The translations under genes were made by a program, and so were the position numbers. A stretch of 64,000 bases of DNA from contig PERO01000021.1 of NCBI GenBank assembly GCA_002928875.1, forward strand, positions 1-64,000. Direction: 5' to 3'. Shown piece by piece: positions 17,296-26,256 of this stretch (the stretch's first letter is position 1; every line of letters starts with the position of its first letter). This DNA is from Methylobacterium sp. (GTDB lineage Bacteria > Pseudomonadota > Alphaproteobacteria > Rhizobiales > Beijerinckiaceae). The notes below the pieces were generated by a model. It made no database searches. It was given only the letters and a program-made list of their open reading frames with translations, and was not told the DNA's origin.

Positions 17296-17324
17296 GCGTC
17301 ATGAAGCCGTCAAGCGAGTGTCAC
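17296..17324 (+). promoter_or_regulatory. Pho box with three phased repeats
   Basis: Three seven-base units at exactly 11-base intervals: GCGTCAT (17296-17302), CCGTCAA (17307-17313) and GTGTCAC (17318-17324). Each matches the PhoB unit CTGTCAT at five of seven positions, all keeping the GTCA core. It ends 61 bases before the binding-protein ATG at 17386, a normal position for a PhoB-activated promoter. Confidence 0.7.
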
Positions 17325-17385
17325 CCGCGCGTCGTTTCGTTGGCCTACCGGATCGGCATTCCCGCCGAAGCCGGAGCTGAACGCC

Positions 17386-18945
17386 ATGACCATCTCGCGC
17401 CGCACCTTCACGCAGGCCGGCCTTGCCGCGCCCTTCATCGTCACCGCGCCGAATGCCTTCGCCCAGAGCGATCGCCGGCCGGTGCTGACCGTGGCCGTGG
17501 CCGAATTGCCCAAGGTGCTGGAGCCGGCGCTGGAACTGAACAATGTCGGCACCCGCGTCACCTATTCGGTGTTCGACACGGTCATTCGCCGCGATTTCAG
17601 GGGCTCGCCCGATGGCGGCGGCTCGAAACTGCTGCCGCATCTCGCGACGAACTGGTCGCGCGAGGATGCGCAGACGCTGCTCGTCACCTTCCGCAACGAC
17701 GTGCGCTTCCATAACGGCGACCGCATGACCGCCGAAGATGTCGCCTACACCTTCCGGGAAGGCCGCCTCTGGGGCGAGAAGCCACAAATCCCCGGCGGCC
17801 GCGCGTATTTCGGCACGCTGGCCGGCGTCGAGGCCGTGGACCAGAACACCGTGCGCTTCAGGACCCGCGTGCCAGATGTGCTGCTGGAACAAAGGCTGGC
17901 GTCCTGGTGCTCGTGGATCGTGAACAAGCGGCATTACGAGCAGGTCGGCATGGAAGGCTTTGGCCGCAACCCCGTCGGCACCGGCCCGTTCCGCTTCTCC
18001 CGGATGAAATCCAACGAGTTCATGGAGTTCGAGGCGTTCGACGATTACTGGATGGGCCGCCCCAGCGCGCGCCGCGTGATTTTCCGCGAAGTGCCGGAAC
18101 TGGCGACGCGCGTGGCCGGGCTCGTCTCGGGCGAGTTCGACCTCATCACCAATGTGCCGCCCGACCAGATCGAGGTTCTGAACCGCTATCGCGATATCGA
18201 GCCGCGCTCCGTGGTGCTGGCGAACAGCCACCTGCTGACCTTCGATGCCCGCTCGCCGCAAACCAGCGACAAGCGCATCCGCAAGGCGCTTTCGGTCGCG
18301 ATCGACCGCAAGAAGCTCGTGGACAGCCTCTGGCTCGGCAAGGCGGCGATCCCCGCTTCGCACAATTACCCGGAATATGGCGACATGTTCCTCGAAGGCC
18401 GTGGCCTGCCGTTTGATCCGGCCCGCGCGAAGGCGCTGCTTTCGGAAGCCGGCTACAAGGGTGAGCCGATCACCTACCGCACCCTGCCAAACTACTACAC
18501 CGGCGCGCTGGATGCGGCGCAGATCATCGTCGAGATGTGGAAGGCCGTCGGCATCAACGCCCAGCTTCAGGTGGTCGAAAGCTTCGCGCAGATGCAAGCC
18601 GCCGGGCAGCAGGTGGGCAACACCTCGAATTCCACGCGCCTGCCCGATCCCATGGGCGCTTTGTGGGTCTCCTGGGGCCCGGCTTCGGAGTTCCAGCGGA
18701 GCAAGGCTTTCGGCGAGGCCGATGCCGCGCCGTTCAACGCCATCGGTCGCCAGCTCGAGGCCGAGACGCGCGCGCCGGAGCGCAAGGCGCTCTTCGCGAA
18801 GATGCTCGATGCCTGGGAGGATGCCTGCCCCGGCACGATCCTCTACCAGCCGCTCGAAACCTATGGCGTGAAGAAGAAGATCGGCTGGAAGCCGTACAGC
18901 TTCTACTTCATGGACCTGCGCGCCGATAACCTCAGCTTTGCGTGA
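17386..18945 (+). CDS. Oligopeptide-type ABC substrate-binding protein (first of two)
   Basis: A 519-residue periplasmic receptor of the SBP_bac_5 (DppA/OppA) family. The N-terminus MTISRRTFTQAGLAAPFIVT ending in NAFAQ is a twin-arginine-type signal. Family features include LLPHLATNWS, VRFHNGDRMTAEDVAYTF, GTGPFRFSRM and RKALSVAIDRKKLVDSL. Members bind peptides, opines, nickel, glutathione or sugars. Here a triple-repeat Pho box precedes the gene and a metallophosphoesterase gene overlaps its end, so a phosphorus-containing ligand is more likely than a peptide. That is inference. Confidence 0.92.
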   Translation: MTISRRTFTQAGLAAPFIVTAPNAFAQSDRRPVLTVAVAELPKVLEPALELNNVGTRVTYSVFDTVIRRDFRGSPDGGGSKLLPHLATNWSREDAQTLLVTFRNDVRFHNGDRMTAEDVAYTFREGRLWGEKPQIPGGRAYFGTLAGVEAVDQNTVRFRTRVPDVLLEQRLASWCSWIVNKRHYEQVGMEGFGRNPVGTGPFRFSRMKSNEFMEFEAFDDYWMGRPSARRVIFREVPELATRVAGLVSGEFDLITNVPPDQIEVLNRYRDIEPRSVVLANSHLLTFDARSPQTSDKRIRKALSVAIDRKKLVDSLWLGKAAIPASHNYPEYGDMFLEGRGLPFDPARAKALLSEAGYKGEPITYRTLPNYYTGALDAAQIIVEMWKAVGINAQLQVVESFAQMQAAGQQVGNTSNSTRLPDPMGALWVSWGPASEFQRSKAFGEADAAPFNAIGRQLEAETRAPERKALFAKMLDAWEDACPGTILYQPLETYGVKKKIGWKPYSFYFMDLRADNLSFA

Positions 18946-19823
18946 CGAACCAGACCATGACCAGGACCATGACGATCGTGCAGGTATCGGATACGCATCT
19001 CTCCGAGACGCACGCCTATTTCATCGACAATTTCCGCGTCTTCGCGGATGACATGGCCGCGCTGAAGCCGGATCTCATCGTGCATACCGGTGATGTCAGC
19101 TTCAATGGCCCGGCGCGGCCGGCGGATCTCGCCTTCGCCCGCCGGCAGCTCGACAGCCTCGGCATCCCGATGCTCGTCCTCGCCGGCAACCACGATATCG
19201 GCGAGGCGCCGCGCCATTCGCGCCTCAACCAGCCGCTCGACGAAGCGCGCCTCGCGGCCTGGACCGACGCGTTCGGCCCGCTGTTCTGGCGGCACGACCT
19301 GCCCGGCTGGCGACTGATCGGCCTCGATACGGCGCTGATGGCCTCCGACCGCCGGGAGGAACGCGAGCAGATCGCCTTCCTCGACGACGCGCTGTCCACC
19401 CTCGAGGGACGCAAGGCGATCGTCTTCATGCACATGCCGCCCTTCCAGGACGATCCCGAAGACCCGCGCCCCACCACATCGGCGGTGCCGTTCGAGGCGC
19501 GAGTTGCCCTGCTCGACCGCCTCGAACAGGGCGGCGTCTCGGTCATCGCCTGCGGGCACCTGCATGTCTATCGCCAGCTCGTCCATCGCGGGATGGAGAT
19601 CGTCTGGGCGCCGACCACCGCGATGGTCAGCATCGAGAAGCAGTTCCGCCACTGGCAGGTCTGGACGCGCCCCGGCTATCTCGTCTGGCGCATCGAGGGC
19701 GCGGCAATCAGCCACGAACTGGTCGAGCCCCGCCTGATGATCGGGATGGACACCTCCCGATGGACCGAAATCGGCGGCACCACCACCAACATGCCCGAGC
19801 GGCCGTTGCGCCGCTTCGCCTGA
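18942..19823 (+). CDS. Class III-type metallophosphoesterase (CpdA/Icc-like phosphodiesterase)
   Basis: A 293-residue cytoplasmic dimetal phosphoesterase. Metal-binding motifs appear in order: VSDTHL, HTGDVSF, LAGNHDIG, FMHMPP and CGHLHVYRQL. It resembles CpdA, GpdQ and related phosphodiesterases. A GTG at 18942 overlaps the binding-protein stop (GTGA), with ATG at 18957 as an alternative. No signal peptide is present. Its place between two transporter halves under Pho boxes suggests it cleaves an imported phosphodiester, such as a glycerophosphodiester, to release usable phosphate. Substrate is unproven. Confidence 0.9.
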   Translation: MTNQTMTRTMTIVQVSDTHLSETHAYFIDNFRVFADDMAALKPDLIVHTGDVSFNGPARPADLAFARRQLDSLGIPMLVLAGNHDIGEAPRHSRLNQPLDEARLAAWTDAFGPLFWRHDLPGWRLIGLDTALMASDRREEREQIAFLDDALSTLEGRKAIVFMHMPPFQDDPEDPRPTTSAVPFEARVALLDRLEQGGVSVIACGHLHVYRQLVHRGMEIVWAPTTAMVSIEKQFRHWQVWTRPGYLVWRIEGAAISHELVEPRLMIGMDTSRWTEIGGTTTNMPERPLRRFA

Positions 19824-19860
19824 TCGTCTTTCGCATTTCTCTCCCAACACCGAGGCCAAC

Positions 19861-20688
19861 ATGCATTCCTCCAAGCCCCTCCCCGTTCTCGGCTGCGCCG
19901 TTCCGCTCTCCGGTCTGCGCATGCACCGGGACTGGATCCTCGAGAAGCAGCGCGATCTCGAGATCCAGGATTTCTTCTGGGCCGAAATCCTCAACGGGGA
20001 CTGGTCGGGCCTTGCGGCCGAGGTGAAGAAGGAACTCGATGGCTATCGGGGCCGGCTCGGCATCCACGGCCCGTTCTGGGGCTTCACCATCGCCTCGAAG
20101 GACCCGGATGTCCGCGCCATCGTCGAAAAGCGCATGCATCAGGGCCTCGATGTCTGCGCAGCCCTCGGCGCGACGCAGATGGTCATCCATTCGCCCTACA
20201 CCACCTGGGATTACAACAACCTCGATTACAATGTCGGCGCGCGCGACGAGGTGATCGAGCGGACCCACCAGACCATCGGCTCGGCGGTGAAGCGCGCGGC
20301 CGAGATGGGCTGCGAACTCGTCATCGAGAACATCGAGGACAAGGATGCCCATGCCCGCGTGGCGCTGGCGAAGAGCTTCGACAGCCCGGCCGTGAAAGTC
20401 TCGATCGATACCGGCCACGCGAATTACGCCTATGGCTCCACCGATGGCCCGCCGGTCGATTACTTCGTGCATGCCGCCGGCGAGATGCTCGCGCATGTGC
20501 ACCTTCAGGATACGGACGGCCACGCCGACCGGCACTGGAAGCCGGGCGAAGGCACGATCCCGTGGACCGAGGTGTTCCGGGCGCTGGCGCGGCTCGAGGC
20601 GAAACCGCGTCTCATCCTCGAACTGCGCCACAAGGAGGAGATCCGCGCCGGCGCGGATTATCTCACCCGCCTCGGCCTCGCGGAGTGA
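19861..20688 (+). CDS. Sugar phosphate isomerase/epimerase family TIM-barrel protein
   Basis: A 275-residue AP endonuclease 2-superfamily TIM barrel (XylE/IolE-like). Likely metal ligands are in GIHGPFWGF, MVIHSPYTTW, LVIENIEDKDA, VSIDTGHANYA, HVHLQDTDGHADRHWKPGEGTI and LILELRHKEE. It follows the phosphodiesterase gene by 37 bases in the same direction. A working idea is that it processes the sugar or polyol part released from the imported phosphodiester. No exact substrate can be read. Confidence 0.87.
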   Translation: MHSSKPLPVLGCAVPLSGLRMHRDWILEKQRDLEIQDFFWAEILNGDWSGLAAEVKKELDGYRGRLGIHGPFWGFTIASKDPDVRAIVEKRMHQGLDVCAALGATQMVIHSPYTTWDYNNLDYNVGARDEVIERTHQTIGSAVKRAAEMGCELVIENIEDKDAHARVALAKSFDSPAVKVSIDTGHANYAYGSTDGPPVDYFVHAAGEMLAHVHLQDTDGHADRHWKPGEGTIPWTEVFRALARLEAKPRLILELRHKEEIRAGADYLTRLGLAE

Positions 20689-20713
20689 TGCGCGGCGTGA
20701 TGCTTCGCCGGCT

Positions 20714-20731
20714 GCGTCATCCACCTGTCAA
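20714..20731 (+). promoter_or_regulatory. Pho box before the second binding protein
   Basis: GCGTCAT-CCAC-CTGTCAA: two PhoB half-sites with correct 11-base spacing, matching the consensus at five and six of seven positions. It lies 88 bases before the ATG at 20820. A weak -10-like TCTAGA follows at 20740-20745. This makes 20820-26247 a second Pho-controlled transcription unit. Confidence 0.7.
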
Positions 20732-20819
20732 CGAGACGGTCTAGAGCAGGATCGTAGCGCGTCCCCGCCGAGTTCCGGGCGACGCGGCGATCAGGTTCAT
20801 CAACCGAACGAGGGTTTCC

Positions 20820-22451
20820 ATGCCTTTCACCCGTCGCACCCTCGTGGGTGCAGGCGCGACTGCGCTCGCCGCCACCGGCCTTCCGCGCTTCGCCATCGGC
20901 CAGGCCGACAACCGCCCGTCGATCACCATCGCGGTGCAGAAGATCGCGAACTCCAACACGCTCGATGTCCTGCGCGAGCAGTCGAATGTCGGCGAGCGTG
21001 TGTTCTACACCTCGCTCTGGGAGCCGCTGATCTCGAAGGATTGGCTGGGCAAGCTCGCGCCGCGCCCCGGCCTCGCGACCGAGTGGAAGCGCATCGACGA
21101 CCAGACCGTCGAACTGAAGCTCCGCCAGGGCGTGAAGTTCCACAATGGCGCGGAGATGACGGCCGAGGACGTGGTCTTCTCCTTCGGCCGCGAGCGCATG
21201 TTCGGCAACAGCGAAGCCAAGAACCGCACCACGCTGCAGGCCTTCGAGCGCATTCCCACGCCGCGCCCCGGCAAGGAACTGCCGCCGGAAATCATCGCGG
21301 TCGCCCGCCGCTCCTGGCCCGACCTGCTGCGCGTCGAGGCGGTGGACCGCTACACCGTCCGCTTTTTCAACGCGACGCCCGACGTGACGCTCGAGGGACG
21401 CCTCGCCCGCTACGGCTCCGATATCATGAGCCGGAAGGGCTGGGAGGATGCCGCCTCCTATCTCGACTGGGCGCGCCAGCCCGTCACCACCGGCCCCTAC
21501 AAGGTGGTGGAGTTCAAGCCCGACAACATGCTCGTGCTCGAGGCGCATGACGAATACTGGGGCGGCCGCCCGCCGCTGAAGCGCATCCGCTTCGTGGAAG
21601 TGCCGGAAGTGCCGAGCCGCATCGCCGGCCTGCTCTCCGGCCAGTACCAGTTCGCCTGCGACATCCCGCCGGACCAGATCGCGCAGATCGAGAAGAACGC
21701 GGCCTTCGAGGTGCAGGGCGGCACGATCCTGAACCACCGTCTCACGGTGTTCGACAAGAACCACCGCCAGCTCCAGAACCCGCTGGTGCGCCGCGCCTTC
21801 ACCCATGCCATCGACCGGCAGGCGATCGTCGACTCGCTCTGGGCCGGCCGCACCGTGGTGCCGAAGGGCCTGCAATGGGATTATTACGGCGACATGTTCC
21901 ACGCCGACTGGTCGGTGCCGGAATATAACCCGAAGCTCGCGCAGGATCTCCTGAAGCAGGCGGGCTACAAGGGCGACCCCATCCCCTATCGGCTGCTCAA
22001 CAACTACTACACCAACCAGAACGCCACCGCGCAGATCCTCGTCGAGATGTGGCGCTCGGTGGGCCTCAACGTCCAGATCGAGACCAAGGAGAACTGGACG
22101 CAGATCATGGAGCGTGGCGAAGCCCGCGCCATCCGCGACTGGTCGAATTCCGCGCCGTTCTCCGATCCGGTCTCGTCGATCGTGAACCAGCACGGCCCGA
22201 ACGGCCAGCAGCAGCAGATCGGCGAATGGACCAATGCCGAGATGAACCAGCTCTGCGAGTTCCTCGAGACCTCGACCGATCGCGCCAAGCGCAAGCAGGC
22301 TTTCCGCCGCATGCTGGAGATCTGCGAGCGGGAAGACCCGGCCTATACCGTGCTGCACCAGAACGCGACCTTCACGGCCAAGCCGAAATCGTTGAAATGG
22401 CAGGCCTCCCCGGCCTTCGCCATGGATTTCAGGCCCGGAAACTATGTCTGA
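20820..22451 (+). CDS. Oligopeptide-type ABC substrate-binding protein (second of two)
   Basis: A 543-residue SBP_bac_5 receptor with a Tat-type leader (MPFTRRTLVGAGATALAATG, then RFAIGQ). It shares segments with the first receptor at 17386: ITIAVQKIANSNTLDVLREQSN, VKFHNGAEMTAEDVVFSF and IDRQAIVDSLWAG. The two are clearly paralogues but differ throughout. The gene overlaps the dppD-like ATPase start by eight bases and heads a complete importer operon under a Pho box. Confidence 0.92.
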   Translation: MPFTRRTLVGAGATALAATGLPRFAIGQADNRPSITIAVQKIANSNTLDVLREQSNVGERVFYTSLWEPLISKDWLGKLAPRPGLATEWKRIDDQTVELKLRQGVKFHNGAEMTAEDVVFSFGRERMFGNSEAKNRTTLQAFERIPTPRPGKELPPEIIAVARRSWPDLLRVEAVDRYTVRFFNATPDVTLEGRLARYGSDIMSRKGWEDAASYLDWARQPVTTGPYKVVEFKPDNMLVLEAHDEYWGGRPPLKRIRFVEVPEVPSRIAGLLSGQYQFACDIPPDQIAQIEKNAAFEVQGGTILNHRLTVFDKNHRQLQNPLVRRAFTHAIDRQAIVDSLWAGRTVVPKGLQWDYYGDMFHADWSVPEYNPKLAQDLLKQAGYKGDPIPYRLLNNYYTNQNATAQILVEMWRSVGLNVQIETKENWTQIMERGEARAIRDWSNSAPFSDPVSSIVNQHGPNGQQQQIGEWTNAEMNQLCEFLETSTDRAKRKQAFRRMLEICEREDPAYTVLHQNATFTAKPKSLKWQASPAFAMDFRPGNYV

Positions 22452-23430
22452 GAACCGTGCCTCTCTGGTGAGCCTGAAGGGGCTCACCGTCTCCTTCGAT
22501 GGCGTGCGTGTGCTGCACGGCGTCGATCTGGAGGTCGCCGCCGGCGAGGCCGTGGGCCTTGTCGGCGAAAGCGGTTCGGGCAAGTCGGTGACCTGGCTCG
22601 CGGCTCTCGGCCTGCTGCCGCGCAAGGCGCAGGTTTCCGGCAGCGCCACGCTCAAGGGTATCGAACTGATCGGCGCATCTCCCCGCGTGCTCGACAGCGT
22701 GCGCGGCGGGCGGATCGCGATGATCTCGCAGGACCCGGCCTCGGCGCTGAACCCGGTCTTGCGCGTCGGCAAGCAGATCGGCGAGGCGCTGGCGCTGCAT
22801 CGCGGGCTTTCCGGCCAGGCGCTGCGGGCCGAGGCCCTGCGCCTGCTCGAACTGGTCGGCATCCCCGATGCGCCGCGCCGGCTCGACAGCTATCCGCATG
22901 AATTCTCCGGCGGCCAGAACCAGCGCGTGATGATCGCGATGGCGCTGGCCGGCCAGCCGGAACTGCTCGTCGCGGACGAGCCGACCACCGCGCTCGACGT
23001 GACGATCCAGGCGCAGATCCTCGATCTGCTGCGCGAGATCCGCCGCGAGATGAACATGGCGCTCGTGCTCATCAGCCACGATCTCGGCGTGATCTCCGAA
23101 ACCTGCGACCGCGTGGGCGTGATGTATGCCGGGCGCATCGTCGAGCAGGCCTCGGCCGCGCGGCTGTTCGAGACACCGCAGCACCCCTATACGCAGGGCC
23201 TGCTCGCGTCGCTGCCTCCGCTCGATGGTCCCCGCCGGCGCATGCGATCGATTCCCGGCGTGGTGCCCGATCCGCGTCATCTGCCGATGGGCTGTGCCTT
23301 CGCACCGCGCTGCGACCGCCCGACCTCGCGCTGCCTGCAGGCCCAGCCGATGCTGTCGCCGCTGGAGGCCGGCCACGCCGTCGCCTGCTTCCATCCCGCC
23401 TCCGCCAAGCCGGGCATGCGCGCGGCATGA
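22444..23430 (+). CDS. Oligopeptide-type ABC ATPase, DppD-like
   Basis: A 328-residue ABC ATPase. Walker A GESGSGKS lies near residue 46; the ABC signature is [16 protein letters not shown] and Walker B is [12 protein letters not shown]. The C-terminal oligopeptide-ABC extension contains the cysteine-bearing segment [12 protein letters not shown], which often holds an Fe-S cluster in this family. It pairs with the next ATPase. This single pair is probably shared by both permease sets in the region. Confidence 0.93.
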   Translation: MSENRASLVSLKGLTVSFDGVRVLHGVDLEVAAGEAVGLVGESGSGKSVTWLAALGLLPRKAQVSGSATLKGIELIGASPRVLDSVRGGRIAMISQDPASALNPVLRVGKQIGEALALHRGLSGQALRAEALRLLELVGIPDAPRRLDSYPHEFSGGQNQRVMIAMALAGQPELLVADEPTTALDVTIQAQILDLLREIRREMNMALVLISHDLGVISETCDRVGVMYAGRIVEQASAARLFETPQHPYTQGLLASLPPLDGPRRRMRSIPGVVPDPRHLPMGCAFAPRCDRPTSRCLQAQPMLSPLEAGHAVACFHPASAKPGMRAA

Positions 23431-24437
23431 TCGGCCGGACACGCATCGAGCCGCTGGTCTCGGCCGAGAACCTGCGCCGCACCTATCGCAGCCGCAAGGG
23501 CCTGTTCGGCGCGACCACCGATGTCCGCGCGGTGGATTCCGTGAGTTTCGCGGTGATGCCGGGCGAGACGCTCGGCATCGTTGGGGAATCGGGTTCGGGC
23601 AAATCCACGATGGGCCGGCTGGCGCTGGGGCTCGAAACGCCCGATCGCGGTCAGGTGTTCTATCGCGGCCTTCCGATGCCGCCGCCCGGCACGGGCGAAT
23701 GGCGCAAGCTGCGACAGAAGATGCAGATGATCTACCAGGATCCGCTGGGAGCGCTCGACCGGCGCCTTCCGGTGCTGACGCAAATCCGCGAGCCGCTCGA
23801 CATCCACCAGCCTGCCGCAGCCCGCGCCAACGAGGAAGCGGCGGCGAAGATGCTCGCACGCGTCGGACTTTCGCCCGAACAGGGCGCGCGCTACCCGCAT
23901 GAACTCTCCGGCGGGCAGCGTCAGCGCGTGGTGCTCGCCCGCGCCCTGATGACCCGACCGGATTTCCTCGTCTGCGACGAGCCCGTCTCGGCGCTGGATG
24001 TTTCCATTCAGGCGCAGGTGGTGAACCTGCTCGCCGATCTGCAGGCGGAATTCGGCCTGGCGATGCTGTTCATCAGCCATGACCTGCGCGTGGTGCGGCA
24101 GATCTCGAACCGTGTTGCCGTGATGTATCTCGGCCAGTTCGTCGAGGAAGGCAGCGCCGACGATCTCTTCGCCGAGCCGCTGCACCCCTATACCCGCGCG
24201 CTGGTCTCCGCCGCGCCGCAGGCCCGCAGCGCGGGCAAGGCCGAGCGCGTGGTGCTCGCCGGCGAGCCGCCGAACCCGGCCCGGCGCCCGGCCGGCTGCG
24301 CCTTCCACCCGCGCTGCCCCGTCGCGCGGCCGGAATGCCGTGTCACCGCGCCGGAACTCCGCTCGGTCGGCCCCGCGCGACGCGTTGCCTGCCATGCCGT
24401 CGAGGCGGAAATCCTCAGCTTCGGCGAGGTGGCCTGA
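23427..24437 (+). CDS. Oligopeptide-type ABC ATPase, DppF-like
   Basis: A 336-residue ABC ATPase. Walker A is [17 protein letters not shown], the signature ELSGGQRQRVVLARAL and Walker B FLVCDEPVSALD. The C-terminal segment CAFHPRCPVARPEC is the oligopeptide-ABC extension. The ATG overlaps the stop of dppD by four bases, and its own stop shares a base with the start of the next permease gene. Confidence 0.93.
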   Translation: MIGRTRIEPLVSAENLRRTYRSRKGLFGATTDVRAVDSVSFAVMPGETLGIVGESGSGKSTMGRLALGLETPDRGQVFYRGLPMPPPGTGEWRKLRQKMQMIYQDPLGALDRRLPVLTQIREPLDIHQPAAARANEEAAAKMLARVGLSPEQGARYPHELSGGQRQRVVLARALMTRPDFLVCDEPVSALDVSIQAQVVNLLADLQAEFGLAMLFISHDLRVVRQISNRVAVMYLGQFVEEGSADDLFAEPLHPYTRALVSAAPQARSAGKAERVVLAGEPPNPARRPAGCAFHPRCPVARPECRVTAPELRSVGPARRVACHAVEAEILSFGEVA

Positions 24438-25378
24438 TGGCGCGCTTCCTTCTCCTGCGGATCGTGCGGGCGCTGGTGACGATCGTTCTGGTGGTAACCT
24501 TCGCCTTCGTCGTCCTGCGCCTCTCCGGCGATCCGGCGCAGATCATCCTCGGCCCCGAGGCACCGCCCGAAGCGATTGCGGCCTTCCGCAAGGCCTGGGG
24601 ACTCGATGATCCGATCTGGCTGCAATACCTGAATTATTTCGGCGCGATCGCGCAGGGCGAACTCGGGCGATCGATGCGCGACGGGCGCAGCGCCATCGTG
24701 CTGGTCACCGAACGCATCCCGCTGACACTGGCGCTCACGGTGCCGGCGCTCATCCTGAAACTGGGGATCGGCATCCCGGCGGGCATCTACGCGGCCTTGC
24801 ATCGCGGCTCGCTTGCCGATCGCATCGTCATGGCGCTGGCGGTCGCGGGCTTCACGGTGCCGAGTTTCGTGCTGGGGCTGACCTTGGTGCTGGTGTTTGC
24901 CGTGCAACTCGGCTGGCTGCCTTCCGGCGGGCAGGACAGCTGGCGACACGCCATCCTGCCGATCCTGACACTCGGCATCGGCGGCGCGGCGGTGCTCGCG
25001 CGGTTCACGCGCTCGGCCATGCTGGAAGTTCTGGGCCAGCCCTATATCCGCGCGGCGAGCGCCAAGGGCGTGCCGTGGCATCAAGTGATCTGGAAGCACG
25101 CGCTGCCCAACGCCGCGATCCCCACGGTGACGATCGTCGGCTTCATGGTCGGCACGCTGATCGCCGGCGCGGTGGTGGTGGAGAGCGTGTTCTCCTGGCC
25201 CGGCGTGGGGCGGCTGCTGGTGGTGGCGGTGGCGAACCGCGACCTCGCGGTGGTGCAGTGCATCCTGCTGCTGGTGGCCGCGACGATGGTCGTTTCGAAC
25301 CTGATCGTCGATTTCCTCTACGGCTTCCTCGATCCCCGCCTGCGGTCGGGCGCGGAAACGGCAAAGGCCGAGACATGA
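24437..25378 (+). CDS. Oligopeptide-type ABC permease, DppB-like (set 2)
   Basis: A 313-residue DppB-type permease. It begins MARFLLLRIVRALVTIVLVV, then FVVLRLSGDPAQIILGPEAPPE, ARFTRSAMLEVLGQPYIRAASAKGV and VVESVFSWPGVGRLLVV. It is strikingly similar to the permease at 15474, suggesting the two sets arose by duplication of one importer. Its ATG overlaps the dppF stop (TGATG). Confidence 0.93.
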   Translation: MARFLLLRIVRALVTIVLVVTFAFVVLRLSGDPAQIILGPEAPPEAIAAFRKAWGLDDPIWLQYLNYFGAIAQGELGRSMRDGRSAIVLVTERIPLTLALTVPALILKLGIGIPAGIYAALHRGSLADRIVMALAVAGFTVPSFVLGLTLVLVFAVQLGWLPSGGQDSWRHAILPILTLGIGGAAVLARFTRSAMLEVLGQPYIRAASAKGVPWHQVIWKHALPNAAIPTVTIVGFMVGTLIAGAVVVESVFSWPGVGRLLVVAVANRDLAVVQCILLLVAATMVVSNLIVDFLYGFLDPRLRSGAETAKAET

Positions 25379-26247
25379 CGGACCAGACCCTTCCCGCCGC
25401 GACAGCGGGCGAGCCGATCGAACACAGCGCCCGTGCCCGCCGCATTCCGCTCCTCGTCTGGATCGCGATCGGCTGGCTCGTCGCCATGGTGATCATCGCG
25501 CTCTTCGCCGAAGCGCTCGCGCCCTATCGCTACACCGCGCCGGATCTGCGCAACCGCCTCGCCCCGCCCGGCCACGCCCTGCACTGGCTCGGCACGGATG
25601 AACTGGGCCGCGACGTACTCTCGCGGCTTTTCATTTCCATCCAGATCTCGCTGCTGATCGCCTTCGGCGCATCGCTGATTTCCGCCGCCCTGGGCACGAT
25701 CCTGGGCTTTCTCGCCGCCTATTTCCGGGGCTTCATCGAGCAGGTCGTGCTGATGCTCGCGGATTTCCAGGCCTCGATGCCATTCCTGATCCTCGCGCTC
25801 TCGGTGCTCGCCTTCTTCGGCACCTCGCTGGTGCTGCTGGTCTGCCTGATGGGCCTGTTCGGCTGGGAGCGCTATGCCCGCATCGCGCGGGGGCTGGCGA
25901 TCTCGGCGAACGCGCAGGGTTATGCCGCGGCGGTCGGGCAGCTCGGCGCCTCGCCGTTCCGCATCTACCTGCGCCACGTGCTGCCGAACATCGCCTCGAC
26001 CCTCATCGTGATGATGACGCTGGTCTTTCCGGAGGTGATCCTGCTCGAAAGCGCCCTCTCCTTCCTCGGCCTCGGCGTGCAGCCGCCGGTGACGAGCCTC
26101 GGCAACATGGTGGGCTATGGCCGCGAATACATCACCCGCGCGCCGTGGATCATGCTCGCGCCTGCGGTGACCATCGTGCTGACGACCCTGGCCGTGTCGA
26201 TCCTCGGCGATCACCTGCGCGACAAGCTCGACCCCACCCTGCGGTGA
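25375..26247 (+). CDS. Oligopeptide-type ABC permease, DppC-like (set 2)
   Basis: A 290-residue DppC-type permease with LGTDELGRDVLSRLFISIQIS, RYARIARGLAISANAQGYAA and FLGLGVQPPVTSLGNMVGYG. It closes the operon that starts at 20820 and overlaps the previous gene by four bases (ATGA). Only nine bases separate its stop from the convergent phnE-like gene, with no visible hairpin terminator. Confidence 0.93.
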   Translation: MTDQTLPAATAGEPIEHSARARRIPLLVWIAIGWLVAMVIIALFAEALAPYRYTAPDLRNRLAPPGHALHWLGTDELGRDVLSRLFISIQISLLIAFGASLISAALGTILGFLAAYFRGFIEQVVLMLADFQASMPFLILALSVLAFFGTSLVLLVCLMGLFGWERYARIARGLAISANAQGYAAAVGQLGASPFRIYLRHVLPNIASTLIVMMTLVFPEVILLESALSFLGLGVQPPVTSLGNMVGYGREYITRAPWIMLAPAVTIVLTTLAVSILGDHLRDKLDPTLR

Positions 26248-26256
26248 GGCCGGGCC

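Noticed and set aside
20658-22862. A 734-codon open frame antisense to the receptor and ATPase genes
   Set aside because: It mirrors the codon structure of the real plus-strand genes in GC-rich DNA. Its translation is rich in Arg, His and Gly with no family features, while the opposite strand encodes clear SBP_bac_5 and DppD proteins.
18942-26247. Simple dipeptide or oligopeptide import as the function of the two DppABC-type sets
   Set aside because: Possible by family, but the three Pho boxes and the enclosed phosphodiesterase make a phosphorus-containing ligand the better reading. Kept as the main alternative.
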